This document shows, in pieces, positions 1 to 9,439 of a stretch of DNA of 64,000 bases; within the stretch, counting starts at the first letter, position 1; every line of letters begins with the position of its first letter. A program made the translations under genes and the position numbers. The stretch covers positions 62,001 to 126,000 of the forward strand of contig NZ_SMMU01000011.1 in assembly GCF_004339665.1 (NCBI RefSeq), given 5' to 3'. This DNA is from Azotobacter chroococcum. Lineage in GTDB: Bacteria > Pseudomonadota > Gammaproteobacteria > Pseudomonadales > Pseudomonadaceae. The notes below the pieces were generated by a model, which saw nothing but the letters and a program-made list of their open reading frames with translations, was not told the origin of the DNA and did not search any database.

Positions 1-1
1 G

Positions 2-169
2 CTCCGTTTCTCTCCGGCGCTGCCGGTGGTGATGACGGAAAAGGATGCGGTGAAATGCCGGGCTTTCGCCCCGGCCGACTGCTGGTATCTGGCCGTCGAT
101 GCCGTGCCTTCGCCGGCCTTCGTCGACTGGTTCGACGCGGCCCTCGACCGTCTGCTGGCATCGCGCTGA
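2..169 (+). CDS. lpxK: Tetraacyldisaccharide 4'-kinase LpxK, C-terminal end (partial)
   Basis: Only the last 55 codons are in the window, open from the left edge to a TGA. The translated tail (..[15 protein letters not shown].. through ..DRLLASR) carries the TEKDAVK segment that is conserved near the end of LpxK. LpxK phosphorylates the lipid A disaccharide precursor at the inner membrane. Its position directly before a Trm112-like gene and kdsB is the usual Pseudomonas order. The call rests on a short fragment plus synteny. Confidence 0.85.
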   Translation, partial: LRFSPALPVVMTEKDAVKCRAFAPADCWYLAVDAVPSPAFVDWFDAALDRLLASR

Positions 170-229
170 GCGTTCGGCTCCTGCCGGACGCGCGCCACCG
201 GCTTTCCATTGCCCTCCCAGGATTTCACC

Positions 230-415
230 ATGGACCCGAAACTACTCGACATTCTCGCCTGCCCGATCTGCAAGGGGCCGCTGAAGCTGGCCGACGACAA
301 GTCCGAGCTGATCTGCAAGGCCGATGCCTTGGCCTTCCCGGTGCGCGACGGCATCCCGGTGATGCTGGAAAGCGAGGCTCGTACCCTCAACGTTGACGAG
401 CGTCTGGATAAATGA
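230..415 (+). CDS. Trm112/YcaR-family small zinc-ribbon-like protein
   Basis: This is a 61-residue protein with a CPIC motif at residues 11-14 followed by the GPLKL and [11 protein letters not shown] segments typical of the YcaR/Trm112-like family found between lpxK and kdsB. The start at 230 is preferred over an in-frame ATG at 209, because MDPKLLDIL is the usual family N-terminus and AGGA lies just upstream. The stop overlaps the kdsB start (ATGA), so the two genes are translationally coupled. Function in this setting is not established. Trm112 proteins activate methyltransferases in other systems. Confidence 0.88.
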   Translation: MDPKLLDILACPICKGPLKLADDKSELICKADALAFPVRDGIPVMLESEARTLNVDERLDK

Positions 416-1176
416 GCAGCGCCTTTACCGTGGTGATTCCTGCCCGCTACGCCTCCAGCCGTCTTCCGGGCAAGCCACTGCAGGACATCGCCGGCAAGCC
501 GATGATCCGGCAGGTCTGGGAGCAGGCCCGGTGCAGCGGGGCAGAGCGGGTGGTGGTGGCCACCGACGATGCGCGCATCGAGGCAGCCTGCCAGGCCTTC
601 GGCGCCGAGGTGCTGCTGACCCGCGTCGAGCACAACTCCGGGACCGACCGGCTGGCCGAGGTGGCCGACCGGCTCGGGCTGGCCGACGAGGCCATCGTGG
701 TCAACGTGCAGGGCGACGAGCCGCTGATTCCACCGGCGATCATCGATCAGGTGGCGGAAAACCTGGCGGCCCATCCAGAGGCAGCCATCGCCACCCTGGC
801 CGAGCCGATCGACAGCGCCGAGGCCCTGTTCAATCCAAACGTGGTGAAGGTCGCCAGCGACGTCCACGGCCTGGCCCTGACCTTCAGCCGCGCGCCGCTG
901 CCCTGGGCACGGGACGCCTTCGCCGCCAGCCGCCAACAGCTGCCGGCCGGCGTGCCCTACCGCCGGCACATCGGCATCTATGCCTATCGTGCGGGCTTTC
1001 TCCGCGATTTCGTCGCCTGGGGCCCATGCTGGCTGGAAAACGTCGAAAGCTTGGAGCAGCTGCGTGCGCTCTGGCATGGCGTGCGCATCCATGTGGCCGA
1101 CGCCCTGGAGGTGCCGCCGGCCGGCGTGGACACCCCGGAAGACCTGGAGCGCGTGCGGCGCCTGCTGGGGGCCTGA
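412..1176 (+). CDS. kdsB: 3-deoxy-manno-octulosonate cytidylyltransferase
   Basis: This 254-residue protein activates KDO as CMP-KDO in the cytoplasm for attachment to lipid A. The N-terminal nucleotide-binding motif [15 protein letters not shown] is intact, as are ATDDARI and NVQGDEPLI, which bind the nucleotide and metal. The length is normal for the family. It overlaps the Trm112-like gene by 4 bases upstream and the phosphatase gene downstream (TGATG), giving a tight lpxK-kdsB-ptpA-murB transcription unit. Confidence 0.97.
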   Translation: MSSAFTVVIPARYASSRLPGKPLQDIAGKPMIRQVWEQARCSGAERVVVATDDARIEAACQAFGAEVLLTRVEHNSGTDRLAEVADRLGLADEAIVVNVQGDEPLIPPAIIDQVAENLAAHPEAAIATLAEPIDSAEALFNPNVVKVASDVHGLALTFSRAPLPWARDAFAASRQQLPAGVPYRRHIGIYAYRAGFLRDFVAWGPCWLENVESLEQLRALWHGVRIHVADALEVPPAGVDTPEDLERVRRLLGA

Positions 1177-1640
1177 TGCGCATCCTGTTCGTCTGTCTCG
1201 GCAACATCTGCCGCTCGCCCACCGCCGAGGGAGTGTTCCGCCAGCGGGTGCGCGCGGCCGGGCTGGAAGAGCGCATTCGCATCGACTCGGCCGGCACCGG
1301 CGACTGGCATGTGGGCAAGGCGCCGGATGTCCGTACCCGCCAGGCGGCCCGCCTGCGTGGCTACGATCTGGATGCCCTGCGCGCCCGCCAGGTCTGTCGG
1401 GAGGACTTCTCCCGCTTCGACCTGATCCTCGCTATGGACTGCGCTAACCTGCAGGACCTGCAGGCCATGCGCCCGGGAAATTCCCAGGCCGAGCTGGACC
1501 TTTACCTGCGCCGCTACGCACTGGAGGAGGATGAGGTACCGGATCCCTATTACGGTGGCGAAGAGGGCTTCGAGCGGGTGCTCGATCTGCTCGAGCGCGC
1601 CAGTGACGAACTGCTCGCCGAGATCCGGAGGCGCCTGTGA
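1176..1640 (+). CDS. Low-molecular-weight protein-tyrosine phosphatase
   Basis: This is a 154-residue cytoplasmic phosphatase. The P-loop C-X5-R (CLGNICRS) places the nucleophile at Cys7 and Arg13 in the loop. The general acid lies in the DPYYGG motif near the C-terminus. A longer in-frame ORF exists upstream, but it lies inside kdsB, and the ATG overlapping the kdsB stop matches the family N-terminus. It overlaps the GTG of murB by four bases. The substrate is unknown. In this lineage the gene is constantly linked to kdsB and murB. Confidence 0.95.
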   Translation: MRILFVCLGNICRSPTAEGVFRQRVRAAGLEERIRIDSAGTGDWHVGKAPDVRTRQAARLRGYDLDALRARQVCREDFSRFDLILAMDCANLQDLQAMRPGNSQAELDLYLRRYALEEDEVPDPYYGGEEGFERVLDLLERASDELLAEIRRRL

Positions 1641-2656
1641 GCCTGCAGCTACAGGAAAACCTTTCCCTCAAGCCATTCAACACCTTCGCTCTCGAGGCGC
1701 GGGCCCGGCTGTTCGCCGAGGCCCATGATGAAGCCGAGGTGCGTGAGGCGCTGGCATTGGCCGCCGCGCGAGGCCTGCCGCTGCTGGTGCTGGGCGGCGG
1801 CAGCAACCTGCTGCTGACCCGCGATGTCGAGGCGCTGGTGCTGCGCATGGCCGGCCGTGGCGTGCGAGTGCTGGCCGATGATGGCGAGCGGGTGCTGATC
1901 GAGGCGGAGGCGGGCGAGCCCTGGCATCCCTTCGTGCTGCATACGCTGGAACTGGGCCTGGCGGGCCTGGAAAACCTCAGTCTGATCCCCGGTACCGTGG
2001 GCGCCGCGCCGATGCAGAATATCGGCGCCTACGGCGTGGAGATCAAGGATGTGTTTGCCAGTCTGGTCGCCCTCGACCGGCAGAGCGGTGAGCGGTGCGA
2101 GTTCAGTCGCGAGGAGTGTGCCTTCGGCTACCGCGACAGCCTGTTCAAGCGTCAGGCCGGGCGCTGGCTGATCCTGCGTGTACGTTTCGCGTTGCAGCGC
2201 ACGCCGCAGTTGCATCTGGACTACGGTCCGGTGCGCCAGTGGCTGGCAGAGCAGGGCGTGGTATCGCCGACGCCTCTGGACGTCAGCCGGGCGATCTGCT
2301 CCATCCGCCGGGAAAGGCTGCCCGACCCCGCCGTGTTGGGCAATGCCGGCAGCTTCTTCAAGAATCCGCTGGTCTCCGCCGAACAGGCCGAGCGCCTGCG
2401 CGTTGAATATCCGGATCTGATTGCCTATCCGCAGGGCAATGGCACGGTGAAGCTGGCAGCCGGCTGGCTGCTCGAGCGGGCCGGCTGGAAAGGGTATCGC
2501 GACGGCGATGCCGGCGTACATCGCTTGCAGGCGCTGGTGCTGGTCAATCATGGGCGGGCCACGGGCAAGCAGGTGCTGGCACTGGCCCGGCGTATTCGTG
2601 AAGACATCGAAAGGCGTTTTGGCGTCTCTCTGGAAGTCGAGCCCAGCGTGATCTGA
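1637..2656 (+). CDS. murB: UDP-N-acetylenolpyruvoylglucosamine reductase
   Basis: This 339-residue FAD enzyme reduces enolpyruvyl-UDP-GlcNAc to UDP-MurNAc in peptidoglycan synthesis. Visible features are the FAD-binding GGGSNLLLT (residues 53-61), IPGTVGAAPMQNIGAYG, the active-site serine motif GNAGSFFKNP, and the C-terminal LEVEPSVI with the catalytic glutamate region. It is type I MurB by length. Translation starts with GTG four bases inside the upstream phosphatase gene. A strong hairpin follows and ends the operon. Confidence 0.97.
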   Translation: MSLQLQENLSLKPFNTFALEARARLFAEAHDEAEVREALALAAARGLPLLVLGGGSNLLLTRDVEALVLRMAGRGVRVLADDGERVLIEAEAGEPWHPFVLHTLELGLAGLENLSLIPGTVGAAPMQNIGAYGVEIKDVFASLVALDRQSGERCEFSREECAFGYRDSLFKRQAGRWLILRVRFALQRTPQLHLDYGPVRQWLAEQGVVSPTPLDVSRAICSIRRERLPDPAVLGNAGSFFKNPLVSAEQAERLRVEYPDLIAYPQGNGTVKLAAGWLLERAGWKGYRDGDAGVHRLQALVLVNHGRATGKQVLALARRIREDIERRFGVSLEVEPSVI

Positions 2657-2684
2657 GCGCGGGCTCGGGACAGCACTGGCAGAA

Positions 2685-2720
2685 ATGCAAAAGGGGATGC
2701 AGTTGCATCCCCTTTTGCAT
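2685..2720. terminator. Bidirectional terminator hairpin between murB and rne
   Basis: A perfect 17-bp inverted repeat, ATGCAAAAGGGGATGCA at 2685-2701 and its exact complement at 2704-2720, with two bases between. Each arm contains an A or T run, so the structure has U-rich tails in both directions. It sits between the convergent murB and rne genes. Confidence 0.85.
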
Positions 2721-2758
2721 GCGGGGCTGGCAAGGAGGCCGGCCCCGGGTTTCCAGCT

Positions 2759-5700
2759 TCAGCCGGCCGTCTGGTCCTGCTTGTCGGCCAGTTTCGCCTC
2801 GGCGGTTTCATCCTTGCTCTTGGCTTCCTGGCGTTGCGGCTCGGCAGCCTCTGCGCTTTCCTCCTGGGGTGCGCTCTTCACTTCGCTGGAGATGTCTTCC
2901 GGTTGCTCGGCGACCGGGTGGAGATCGAGCGTCTGCTGCTCTTTCCGGGCCTCGGACAATTCGTCCGCCGCCGGGGTCGGCTGCTCGGGCGATGGCTCGA
3001 TCGGCTCCTCTGCCGCGGCGAAGGTCTGGATCTCCGGCTGGATCAGCTCGAACGGAGCCTCGACCGGCTCCGGGGCTGCGCTGGGCACTTCAGGCTCGGG
3101 ATGAATCGGCTCGCTCGGCGCCTCGAGCGACTCTGCACTCACAAAGGGTGTCTCGCCTACAGCCTGAGGCTGCTCGAGCGGGAGTTCGACCTTTTCCTGC
3201 TCGGCGCTGATGGCAACGGGTTCAGCCTCGGGTTGCTCCTCGGCTACTGGCGTCTCCTCGGCAGCGACGGCGGCGGTTTCCGCAGCCTTCGCAGCCTCGG
3301 CGGCCTGCCTGGCCTGCGCTGCGGCCTCCTCGAGCTTGCGGCGCCGGACCTCGCGCGGATCGTTGGCGGCGCGGGCGGTGCTGCGTGGCGCTTCGGCTGG
3401 CGCCGCAGCGACCGGTGCGGGCTCCTCGGCTGGCGGCGGGGACACTTGCGCTGCCTCGCTCACGCTGGCGGCCGGCTCCTCGACGCTGGCAGGTTGCGGC
3501 TGCTCGAGTCGGGTGGCGAGATCCGCTGTCTCTGCGATGCCGGGCTCGATGACCGGGGTGGCCGTGACGGCCTCGACGGGGGCCTGGATTTCCTCGGCCG
3601 CGGCCTGCTTGGCGAGCGGGGCACTGCTGGCGGACTCTTCCATTGCGGTCTCGTCCGCCTGAGGCTGCGCGGCGATCATGGCAGCGGCCGTGGCAACTGT
3701 CGCGGCAGTTGCAGCTTCGCCTTCTTCGCCGCCCTCGATCTCGTTGCCCTGGCTGTCGCGCTGGCGTTCGCGACGATTGCTGCGGCGCCGCTGGCCGCGG
3801 GAGCGCCGGCGGGGGCGCTCCTCGCCGCTGGCCTCAAGCTCCTCCTCCTGAGTTTCCTCGTGGGGCAGGGCTTCTTCCTCGGGCACCTTCAGCTCGCTCG
3901 CCGGGCGCTCTTCCTGCGGCCGACGCTCTTCCCGCACCAGGGGCTGCTCCTCGCGCGGCAGGCGCTCGCGGCGACTTTCCCGCGGTTCGCGCTGCTCTCG
4001 CGGTTCATGGGCTTCCACAGCTTCGGCGGGCTGGCGCTCTTCGCGCAGGCTTTCCTGGGCATCGAGCGGCTCGCGCAGTTCGCGGCGGCGCTCTTCGCGC
4101 GGCGGGCGTTCGCGGCGGCTTTCCCGCGGTTCGCGGGGCTCTCGCGGCTCACGGGCTTCCACGGTTTCGGCGGACTGGCGCTCTTCGCGGGGAGCGCGTT
4201 CTTCGCGAGGCAGGCGCTCGCGGCGGGGCTCCCGCTGTTCCCGTGGCTCGCGTGCCTCCACGACTTCGATGGGCTGGCGCTCTTCGCGCGCGGGACGCTC
4301 CTCGCGGGGCGGGCGCGGCGCGCGTTCTTCGCGGGGTTCGCGAGCCTGACGCTCTTCGCGCGGCTTGCGCTCCTCGTCGCGAGCGTGGCGGCCCTCGCGG
4401 CGACGGTTCTGCTGGCGGCTGCTGCGGCGCTCCTCGCTGCTGCGCGACAGGCGTTCCTCGACCAGCCGCTCGGCGGCAACGGGCTTGGCGGTTTCCTTGC
4501 CTGCGAACAGGCTGACCAGCGATTTCACCAGACCCTTGAACAGGTTGAGTTCGAGAGCGGGGTGCGGGGCCGCTGCCGGTGCCGCTGCCGGTGCCGCCGG
4601 CGGTTCGGCCGGGACCGGTACCAAGGCGTTGCGCTGCGGCGCGGTCTTGACCGCGGCTTCCTGACGTACCAGGGTGCGGGTGGAGCTGACCAGTTGGACT
4701 TCCTCCACTTCCGCCGGGGTCATTTCGTAGCTCGACTGGGCACTCTGCACTTCCGGACTGTCGTCACGCAGACGCTGCACTTCGAAGTGCGGCGTTTCCA
4801 GATGATCGCTCGGCAGGATGACGATGCGCACGCGGGTACGCAGCTCGATCTTGGTGATGGAGTTGCGCTTCTCGTTGAGCAGGAAGGCGGCGACCGGAAT
4901 CGGCACCTGGGCGCGCACCTCGGCGGTGCGGTCCTTCAGGGCCTCTTCCTCGATCAGGCGCAGGATCGCCAGGGACAGCGACTCGACGTCGCGGATGATG
5001 CCCTGGCCGTTGCAGCGCGGGCAGACGATGCCGCTGGTCTCGCCAAGGGACGGGCGCAGGCGCTGACGGGACATTTCCAGCAGGCCGAAGCGCGAGATGC
5101 GGCCGAGCTGCACGCGCGCGCGGTCGGCTTCCAGAGCTTCGCGCATCTTGTCTTCGACGGCACGCTGGTTCTTCGCCGGCGTCATGTCGATGAAGTCGAT
5201 GACGATCAGACCGCCGATGTCGCGCAGACGCAGCTGGCGGGCGATCTCCTCGGCCGCCTCCAGGTTGGTCTGCAGTGCGGTTTCCTCGATGTCGCCGCCC
5301 TTGGTGGCGCGCGCCGAGTTGATGTCGATGGACACCAGGGCCTCGGTCGGGTCGATGACGATGGAGCCGCCGGACGGCAGCTTCACTTCGCGCTGGAAGG
5401 CGGTTTCGATCTGGCTCTCGATCTGGAAGCGGTTGAACAGCGGCACGCTGTCTTCGTAGAGCTTGATCTTGCTCTGGTACTGCGGCATCACCTGGCGGAT
5501 GAAGCTCAGGGCCTCTTCCTGGGCTTCCACGCTGTCGATCAGCACTTCACCGATGTCCTGGCGCAGATAGTCGCGGATCGCCCGGATGATGACATTGGAT
5601 TCCTGGTAGATCAGGAAGGGGGGCGAGCGGTCCAGCGAAGCTTCCTTGATCGCGGTCCACAACTGGACCAGGTAGTCGAGGTCCCACTGCAGCTCTTCGC

Positions 5701-6223
5701 TGGAGCGACCGAGGCCGGCGGTGCGCACGATCAGTCCCATGTCGGTGGGGACGTCGAGGCCGTTCAGGGCTTCGCGCAATTCGTTGCGCTCTTCGCCCTC
5801 GATGCGCCGGGAGATGCCGCCGGCTCGCGGATTGTTCGGCATCAGCACCAGGTAGCGACCAGCGAGGCTGATGAAGGTGGTCAGGGCAGCACCCTTGTTG
5901 CCGCGCTCCTCCTTCTCGACCTGAACGATGATTTCCTGGCCTTCGGAGAGCACTTCCTTGATGTTGATGCGGCCTTCGGGAGCCCTCTTGAAGTACTCGC
6001 GGGAAATTTCCTTGAGGGGAAGAAATCCATGGCGCTCGGCGCCAAAGTCGACAAAAGCCGCCTCAAGGCTCGGCTCAACCCGAGTGATGCGGCCTTTGTA
6101 AATGTTGGCTTTCTTCTGCTCGCGGGCACCCGATTCGATGTCCAGGTCGTAGAGACGTTGGCCATCGACCAGGGCAACACGCAACTCCTCGGGCTGAGTT
6201 GCGTTAATCAGCATTCTTTTCAT
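2759..6223 (-). CDS. rne: Ribonuclease E
   Basis: This 1154-residue endoribonuclease is the core of the RNA degradosome. The start [18 protein letters not shown] matches the family. An upstream in-frame extension to 6331 is rejected because it carries no family similarity. The N-terminal half holds the S1 and catalytic regions ([33 protein letters not shown]) and the zinc-link CPRC near residue 400. The C-terminal half is low-complexity, rich in Arg/Glu/Pro and then Ala/Glu, as expected for the disordered scaffold. The Arg-rich part contains repeated REPRE units. A long antisense frame opposite this gene is an artefact of codon bias. Confidence 0.97.
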   Translation of the reverse strand: MKRMLINATQPEELRVALVDGQRLYDLDIESGAREQKKANIYKGRITRVEPSLEAAFVDFGAERHGFLPLKEISREYFKRAPEGRINIKEVLSEGQEIIVQVEKEERGNKGAALTTFISLAGRYLVLMPNNPRAGGISRRIEGEERNELREALNGLDVPTDMGLIVRTAGLGRSSEELQWDLDYLVQLWTAIKEASLDRSPPFLIYQESNVIIRAIRDYLRQDIGEVLIDSVEAQEEALSFIRQVMPQYQSKIKLYEDSVPLFNRFQIESQIETAFQREVKLPSGGSIVIDPTEALVSIDINSARATKGGDIEETALQTNLEAAEEIARQLRLRDIGGLIVIDFIDMTPAKNQRAVEDKMREALEADRARVQLGRISRFGLLEMSRQRLRPSLGETSGIVCPRCNGQGIIRDVESLSLAILRLIEEEALKDRTAEVRAQVPIPVAAFLLNEKRNSITKIELRTRVRIVILPSDHLETPHFEVQRLRDDSPEVQSAQSSYEMTPAEVEEVQLVSSTRTLVRQEAAVKTAPQRNALVPVPAEPPAAPAAAPAAAPHPALELNLFKGLVKSLVSLFAGKETAKPVAAERLVEERLSRSSEERRSSRQQNRRREGRHARDEERKPREERQAREPREERAPRPPREERPAREERQPIEVVEAREPREQREPRRERLPREERAPREERQSAETVEAREPREPREPRESRRERPPREERRRELREPLDAQESLREERQPAEAVEAHEPREQREPRESRRERLPREEQPLVREERRPQEERPASELKVPEEEALPHEETQEEELEASGEERPRRRSRGQRRRSNRRERQRDSQGNEIEGGEEGEAATAATVATAAAMIAAQPQADETAMEESASSAPLAKQAAAEEIQAPVEAVTATPVIEPGIAETADLATRLEQPQPASVEEPAASVSEAAQVSPPPAEEPAPVAAAPAEAPRSTARAANDPREVRRRKLEEAAAQARQAAEAAKAAETAAVAAEETPVAEEQPEAEPVAISAEQEKVELPLEQPQAVGETPFVSAESLEAPSEPIHPEPEVPSAAPEPVEAPFELIQPEIQTFAAAEEPIEPSPEQPTPAADELSEARKEQQTLDLHPVAEQPEDISSEVKSAPQEESAEAAEPQRQEAKSKDETAEAKLADKQDQTAG
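3890..4345 (-). repeat. Degenerate tandem repeats in the RNase E scaffold region
   Basis: The Arg/Glu-rich segment of rne repeats a unit that begins VEA(R/H)EPRE and continues with [14 protein letters not shown] and EERQ. Copies of the nucleotide motif GGCGCTCTTCGCG after a 'CTTC(C)ACG' lead recur around 4010, 4159 and 4255 on the + strand. Spacing is unequal (about 150 and 96 bases), so the repeat is degenerate. It lies in the RNA-binding, disordered part of the protein. Confidence 0.7.
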
Positions 6224-6727
6224 GTAGTACCGTTCGGTTTCCGGGCTGCCGGAAACGGCGTTCGGCACACACGACTCTCGCGGTCGGTGACAGGGGCGTT
6301 CAGGAAAGGTTGTCGTCCGTTCCCGTGTCAAGCAACATTTGGCTGGTGGCCAGAGTCGCGACTACGTCTCCTGCTTACTGTTGTGGCAGAAAGCAATCAA
6401 TCAGGAGGAGGAATCAAGCATCGGCAGCGGACGTCATGTGCGTCTGGATGAAAGCTTGCAGCTACGCAATCCGATGGTTGTGCATCTCCACCCTGCACGT
6501 ATCCTTTGAAAATCGGGTGCCGTCCGCAGAATCTGCAGCGAGTTGGCGATTATTGCGACCTCCTGTGGATGGAGGTCGTCATCATGTAGCTAAGGCATTT
6601 GTTTCCGAGGCTTCGCGATGTTCGGGTGAAGTCCCGTCGGACGGCCTTACGTCCTCGATGGGTAGCATGCGGATGGGTAACTGTTTGATTTTGCGCCCAT
6701 CTGCTGGCTTGGCCGTAAAAGGCGGCA
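6224..6727 (-). promoter_or_regulatory. Long rne 5' leader
   Basis: No gene is supported in the roughly 565 bases between rne and rluC. From the predicted rne promoter the transcript would carry a leader of about 500 nt. It contains an 8-bp hairpin with a 7-nt loop (arms at 6556-6563 and 6571-6578). In enterobacteria a long rne leader mediates RNase E autoregulation. Whether this unrelated sequence does the same is inference. Confidence 0.6.
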
Positions 6728-6733
6728 CCTGTG

Positions 6734-6762
6734 ACTATAGCAGCTATTAATAAGTGCTTCAA
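6734..6762 (-). promoter_or_regulatory. Predicted sigma-70 promoter of rne
   Basis: Read on the minus strand: TTGAAG (6762-6757), a 17-base AT-rich spacer, then TATAGT (6739-6734). This is the best promoter match in the divergent rne/rluC region and predicts a start near 6727. Confidence 0.6.
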
Positions 6763-6789
6763 TTCTCTAAAAATTGATATGATATCGCA

Positions 6790-7743
6790 ATGATAAATCC
6801 TTCCCATGCGAATTCTGGCGTCCAGCTGCTTGAGATCGGGCCGGAAGCGGCCGGTCAGCGAATCGACAATTTTCTCCGTACCCAGCTCAAAGGGGTTCCC
6901 AAAACCTTGATCTATCGCATCCTGCGCAAGGGCGAAGTGCGAGTGAACAAGGGGCGGATCAAGCCCGAGTACAAGCTGCAGGCTGGCGATCTGGTGCGCG
7001 TACCGCCGCTGCGTCTGGCCGAGCGTGACGAACCGGCCCCGTTGGCGCAGGGGCTGCTCGAGCGGCTCGAGGCAGCCATCGTTCATGAAGACAAGGCATT
7101 GATACTGCTGAACAAGCCGGCCGGGATCGCCGTGCATGGCGGTAGCGGCCTCAGTCACGGTGTGATCGAGGCGTTGCGCCAGTTGCGCCCGGAGGCCAAG
7201 GATCTGGAGCTGGTCCACCGGCTCGACCGGGACACCTCGGGTCTGTTGATGATTGCCAAGAAGCGCAGCATGTTGCGCCATCTGCACGAGGCGTTGCGTG
7301 GCGACGGAGTGGACAAGCGTTATCTGGCGCTGGTACGCGGATTCTGGCCCGCCGCCCGGAAGCAGGTCAGTGCCCCGCTGCAGAAGAATACCCTGCGCTC
7401 CGGCGAGCGGATGGTGGAGGTGGACGAGGAGGGACGGGAGGCGCTGACCCTCTTTCGCGTGCTGCGGCGTTTCGGCGACTTCGCCACGCTGGTGGAGGCC
7501 AAGCCGGTCACCGGTCGAACCCATCAGATCCGGGTACATGCCCGGCATGCCGGGCACCCGATCGCGGGTGATGCCAAATATGGGGACGAGGAGTTCACCC
7601 GCGAGATCAGGGCGCTCGGTGGCAAGCGTCTGTTTCTGCATGCGTACTCGCTGGTGGTGCCATTGCCGGAAGGGGGCGAGCTGCGCCTGGAGGCGCCGGT
7701 GGATGAGATGTGGGCGCAGACTCTGGAGCGTTTGAGTGACTGA
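6790..7743 (+). CDS. rluC: 23S rRNA pseudouridine synthase RluC
   Basis: This 317-residue enzyme of the RsuA/RluA family modifies uridines in 23S rRNA. The N-terminal S4 RNA-binding domain runs from about residue 20 to 80 ([18 protein letters not shown]). The catalytic aspartate is in [20 protein letters not shown] is also present. There is no visible Shine-Dalgarno sequence, and a TATGAT box ends six bases before the ATG, so the mRNA may be nearly leaderless. The stop overlaps the downstream HAD gene. Confidence 0.96.
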   Translation: MINPSHANSGVQLLEIGPEAAGQRIDNFLRTQLKGVPKTLIYRILRKGEVRVNKGRIKPEYKLQAGDLVRVPPLRLAERDEPAPLAQGLLERLEAAIVHEDKALILLNKPAGIAVHGGSGLSHGVIEALRQLRPEAKDLELVHRLDRDTSGLLMIAKKRSMLRHLHEALRGDGVDKRYLALVRGFWPAARKQVSAPLQKNTLRSGERMVEVDEEGREALTLFRVLRRFGDFATLVEAKPVTGRTHQIRVHARHAGHPIAGDAKYGDEEFTREIRALGGKRLFLHAYSLVVPLPEGGELRLEAPVDEMWAQTLERLSD

Positions 7744-8419
7744 TTATCGGCTGTTGATCTTCGATTGGGATGGCACGCTGGTTGATTCCATCGGACGCAT
7801 CGTCGAGTCCATGCGTGTCGCGGCGGCGGCTTGTGATCTCGAGCCGCTCGGCGATGCGACAATAAAAGGCATCATCGGGCTGGGCTTGCCCGAGGCAATC
7901 CGTACGCTCTATCCGGATCAGCACGATGCCGGGCTGCAGGAGCGGTTCCGTCATCTCTACAGCGAGCATTACCTGGCTCTGGAGAGCGAGCCGTCGCCGC
8001 TGTACGCTGGAGTGGCCGAGGCGCTGGAAGCATTCCGGGGGGCGGGTTACCGCCTGGCGGTGGCTACCGGCAAGACGCGTCAGGGGCTCGACCGGGTTCT
8101 GGCGGGGCATGGTTGGCAGGAGTATTTCGATGTCAGCCGCTGCGCGGACGAAACCGCCAGCAAGCCGGATCCGCGCATGCTGCACGAGATCCTCGCGCAC
8201 TGTCGGGTATCGCCCGAACAGGCGCTGATGGTGGGGGATTCCTCGTTCGATCTGCAGATGGCGCGACATGCCGGGATGGATGCGGTGGCGGTGAGCTATG
8301 GGGCGCAGTCCCCTGAAACGCTGCGTTTGCACGGGCCGCATTTGGTTATCGACGAATTTGGCGAATTGTGTACGTGGCTGGGTGTTCGGTCGGCGCGGAA
8401 TGTCGTTGTTGAGGGGTAA
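7736..8419 (+). CDS. HAD-IA family hydrolase (phosphoglycolate phosphatase-like)
   Basis: This 227-residue HAD phosphatase has a GTG start inside the end of rluC. Motif I is [10 protein letters not shown] (Asp nucleophile), motif [11 protein letters not shown], motif III KPDPRML and motif [13 protein letters not shown], so all catalytic residues are present. A cap of HAD subclass IA lies between motifs I and II. The substrate cannot be read from sequence. The gene sits between rluC and sppA as in other pseudomonads. Confidence 0.92.
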   Translation: MTDYRLLIFDWDGTLVDSIGRIVESMRVAAAACDLEPLGDATIKGIIGLGLPEAIRTLYPDQHDAGLQERFRHLYSEHYLALESEPSPLYAGVAEALEAFRGAGYRLAVATGKTRQGLDRVLAGHGWQEYFDVSRCADETASKPDPRMLHEILAHCRVSPEQALMVGDSSFDLQMARHAGMDAVAVSYGAQSPETLRLHGPHLVIDEFGELCTWLGVRSARNVVVEG

Positions 8420-8421
8420 GC

Positions 8422-9396
8422 ATGGCAGATGAATGGAAGGCGCCGCCGGAGGGTGGCGACGAGAAGAGCTGGAAGCTGCTGGAAAAGACCTTGCTGGCCA
8501 CTGTGGAGGAGCGGCGACGGGCGCGTCGCTGGGGCATCTTCTTCAAGTTGCTGGGGTTTACCTATCTGCTGGTGCTCCTGGCAATGTTTTCTCCGGCGCT
8601 GAGCCTCAAGGAGGCGGCGCGTACCGGTGATCATACGGCGCTGGTCGAAGTGCGCGGCATGATCGCCGACGACGAGTCGGCCAGTGCCGACAACATCGTC
8701 GGCAGTTTGCGGGCGGCCTTCAAGGACAAGCACACCAAGGGTGTGGTGCTGCGCATCAACAGTCCGGGCGGCAGTCCTGTGCAGTCCGGCTACATCTACG
8801 ATGAGATTCGCCGGCTGCGCGCCGCGCATCCCGACACCAGGCTCTATGCGGTCATTACCGATCTTGGGGCTTCGGGTGCCTACTATATCGCCAGTGCCGC
8901 CGATGCCATCTATGCGGACAAGGCCAGTCTGGTCGGCTCGATCGGGGTGACGGCGGCGAGCTTTGGTTTCGTCGAGGCAATGGGGCGGCTTGGCGTCGAG
9001 CGCAGGGTCTATACGGCTGGCGAGCACAAGGCTTTCCTCGATCCGTTCCAGCCGCAGAAGGAGGGCGAGGTGCGTTTCTGGCGGGAGGTGCTTGAGGTCA
9101 CTCATCGGCAGTTCATCGACAGCGTCAAGCAGGGGCGCGGCGAGCGGCTGAGAGACAAGGATCATCCCGAGTTGTTCTCCGGCCTGGTCTGGTCCGGCGA
9201 GCAGGCCTTGCAGTTGGGGTTGGTCGATGCGCTGGGCAGCGCCAGTCACGTGGCTCGCGAGGTGGTGGGTGCGGAAAATCTGGTCGACTTCACGGTGCGG
9301 GAAACCCCCTTCGATCGTTTCGCCAAGAAGCTGGGAAGCGGCGTGGCGGAGCGTCTGGGCATGTGGATGGGCTTGCAGGCTCCGGTGTTGCGCTGA
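8422..9396 (+). CDS. sppA: Signal peptide peptidase SppA-type S49 protease
   Basis: This 324-residue inner-membrane protease has one N-terminal transmembrane segment (about residues 43-62) and a single S49 domain. It is therefore the short ~36 kDa type, not the 67 kDa duplicated E. coli form. RINSPGGSP, the nucleophile motif LGASGAYYIA and the SLVGSIGV region are visible. The family degrades cleaved signal peptides. It starts two bases after the HAD gene stop, so it is co-transcribed with it. Confidence 0.93.
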   Translation: MADEWKAPPEGGDEKSWKLLEKTLLATVEERRRARRWGIFFKLLGFTYLLVLLAMFSPALSLKEAARTGDHTALVEVRGMIADDESASADNIVGSLRAAFKDKHTKGVVLRINSPGGSPVQSGYIYDEIRRLRAAHPDTRLYAVITDLGASGAYYIASAADAIYADKASLVGSIGVTAASFGFVEAMGRLGVERRVYTAGEHKAFLDPFQPQKEGEVRFWREVLEVTHRQFIDSVKQGRGERLRDKDHPELFSGLVWSGEQALQLGLVDALGSASHVAREVVGAENLVDFTVRETPFDRFAKKLGSGVAERLGMWMGLQAPVLR

Positions 9397-9404
9397 GGTG
9401 CCAT

Positions 9405-9429
9405 GGTCCGGCCTGGCGCCGGACCTTTT
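9405..9429. terminator. Terminator between sppA and maf
   Basis: An 8-bp GC-rich stem (GGTCCGGC at 9405-9412, complement at 9418-9425) with a 5-base loop is followed by TTTT on the + strand, between convergent sppA and maf. Confidence 0.75.
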
Positions 9430-9439
9430 GCGAGGGGGC

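Noticed and set aside
393-1175. In-frame upstream extension of the tyrosine phosphatase
   Set aside because: It lies wholly inside kdsB in another frame, and the family N-terminus begins at 1176.
2834-6451. Open frame of about 1,200 codons on the strand opposite rne
   Set aside because: It mirrors rne exactly; the low-complexity GC-rich codons of rne leave few stops on the opposite strand. No family motifs or ribosome site.
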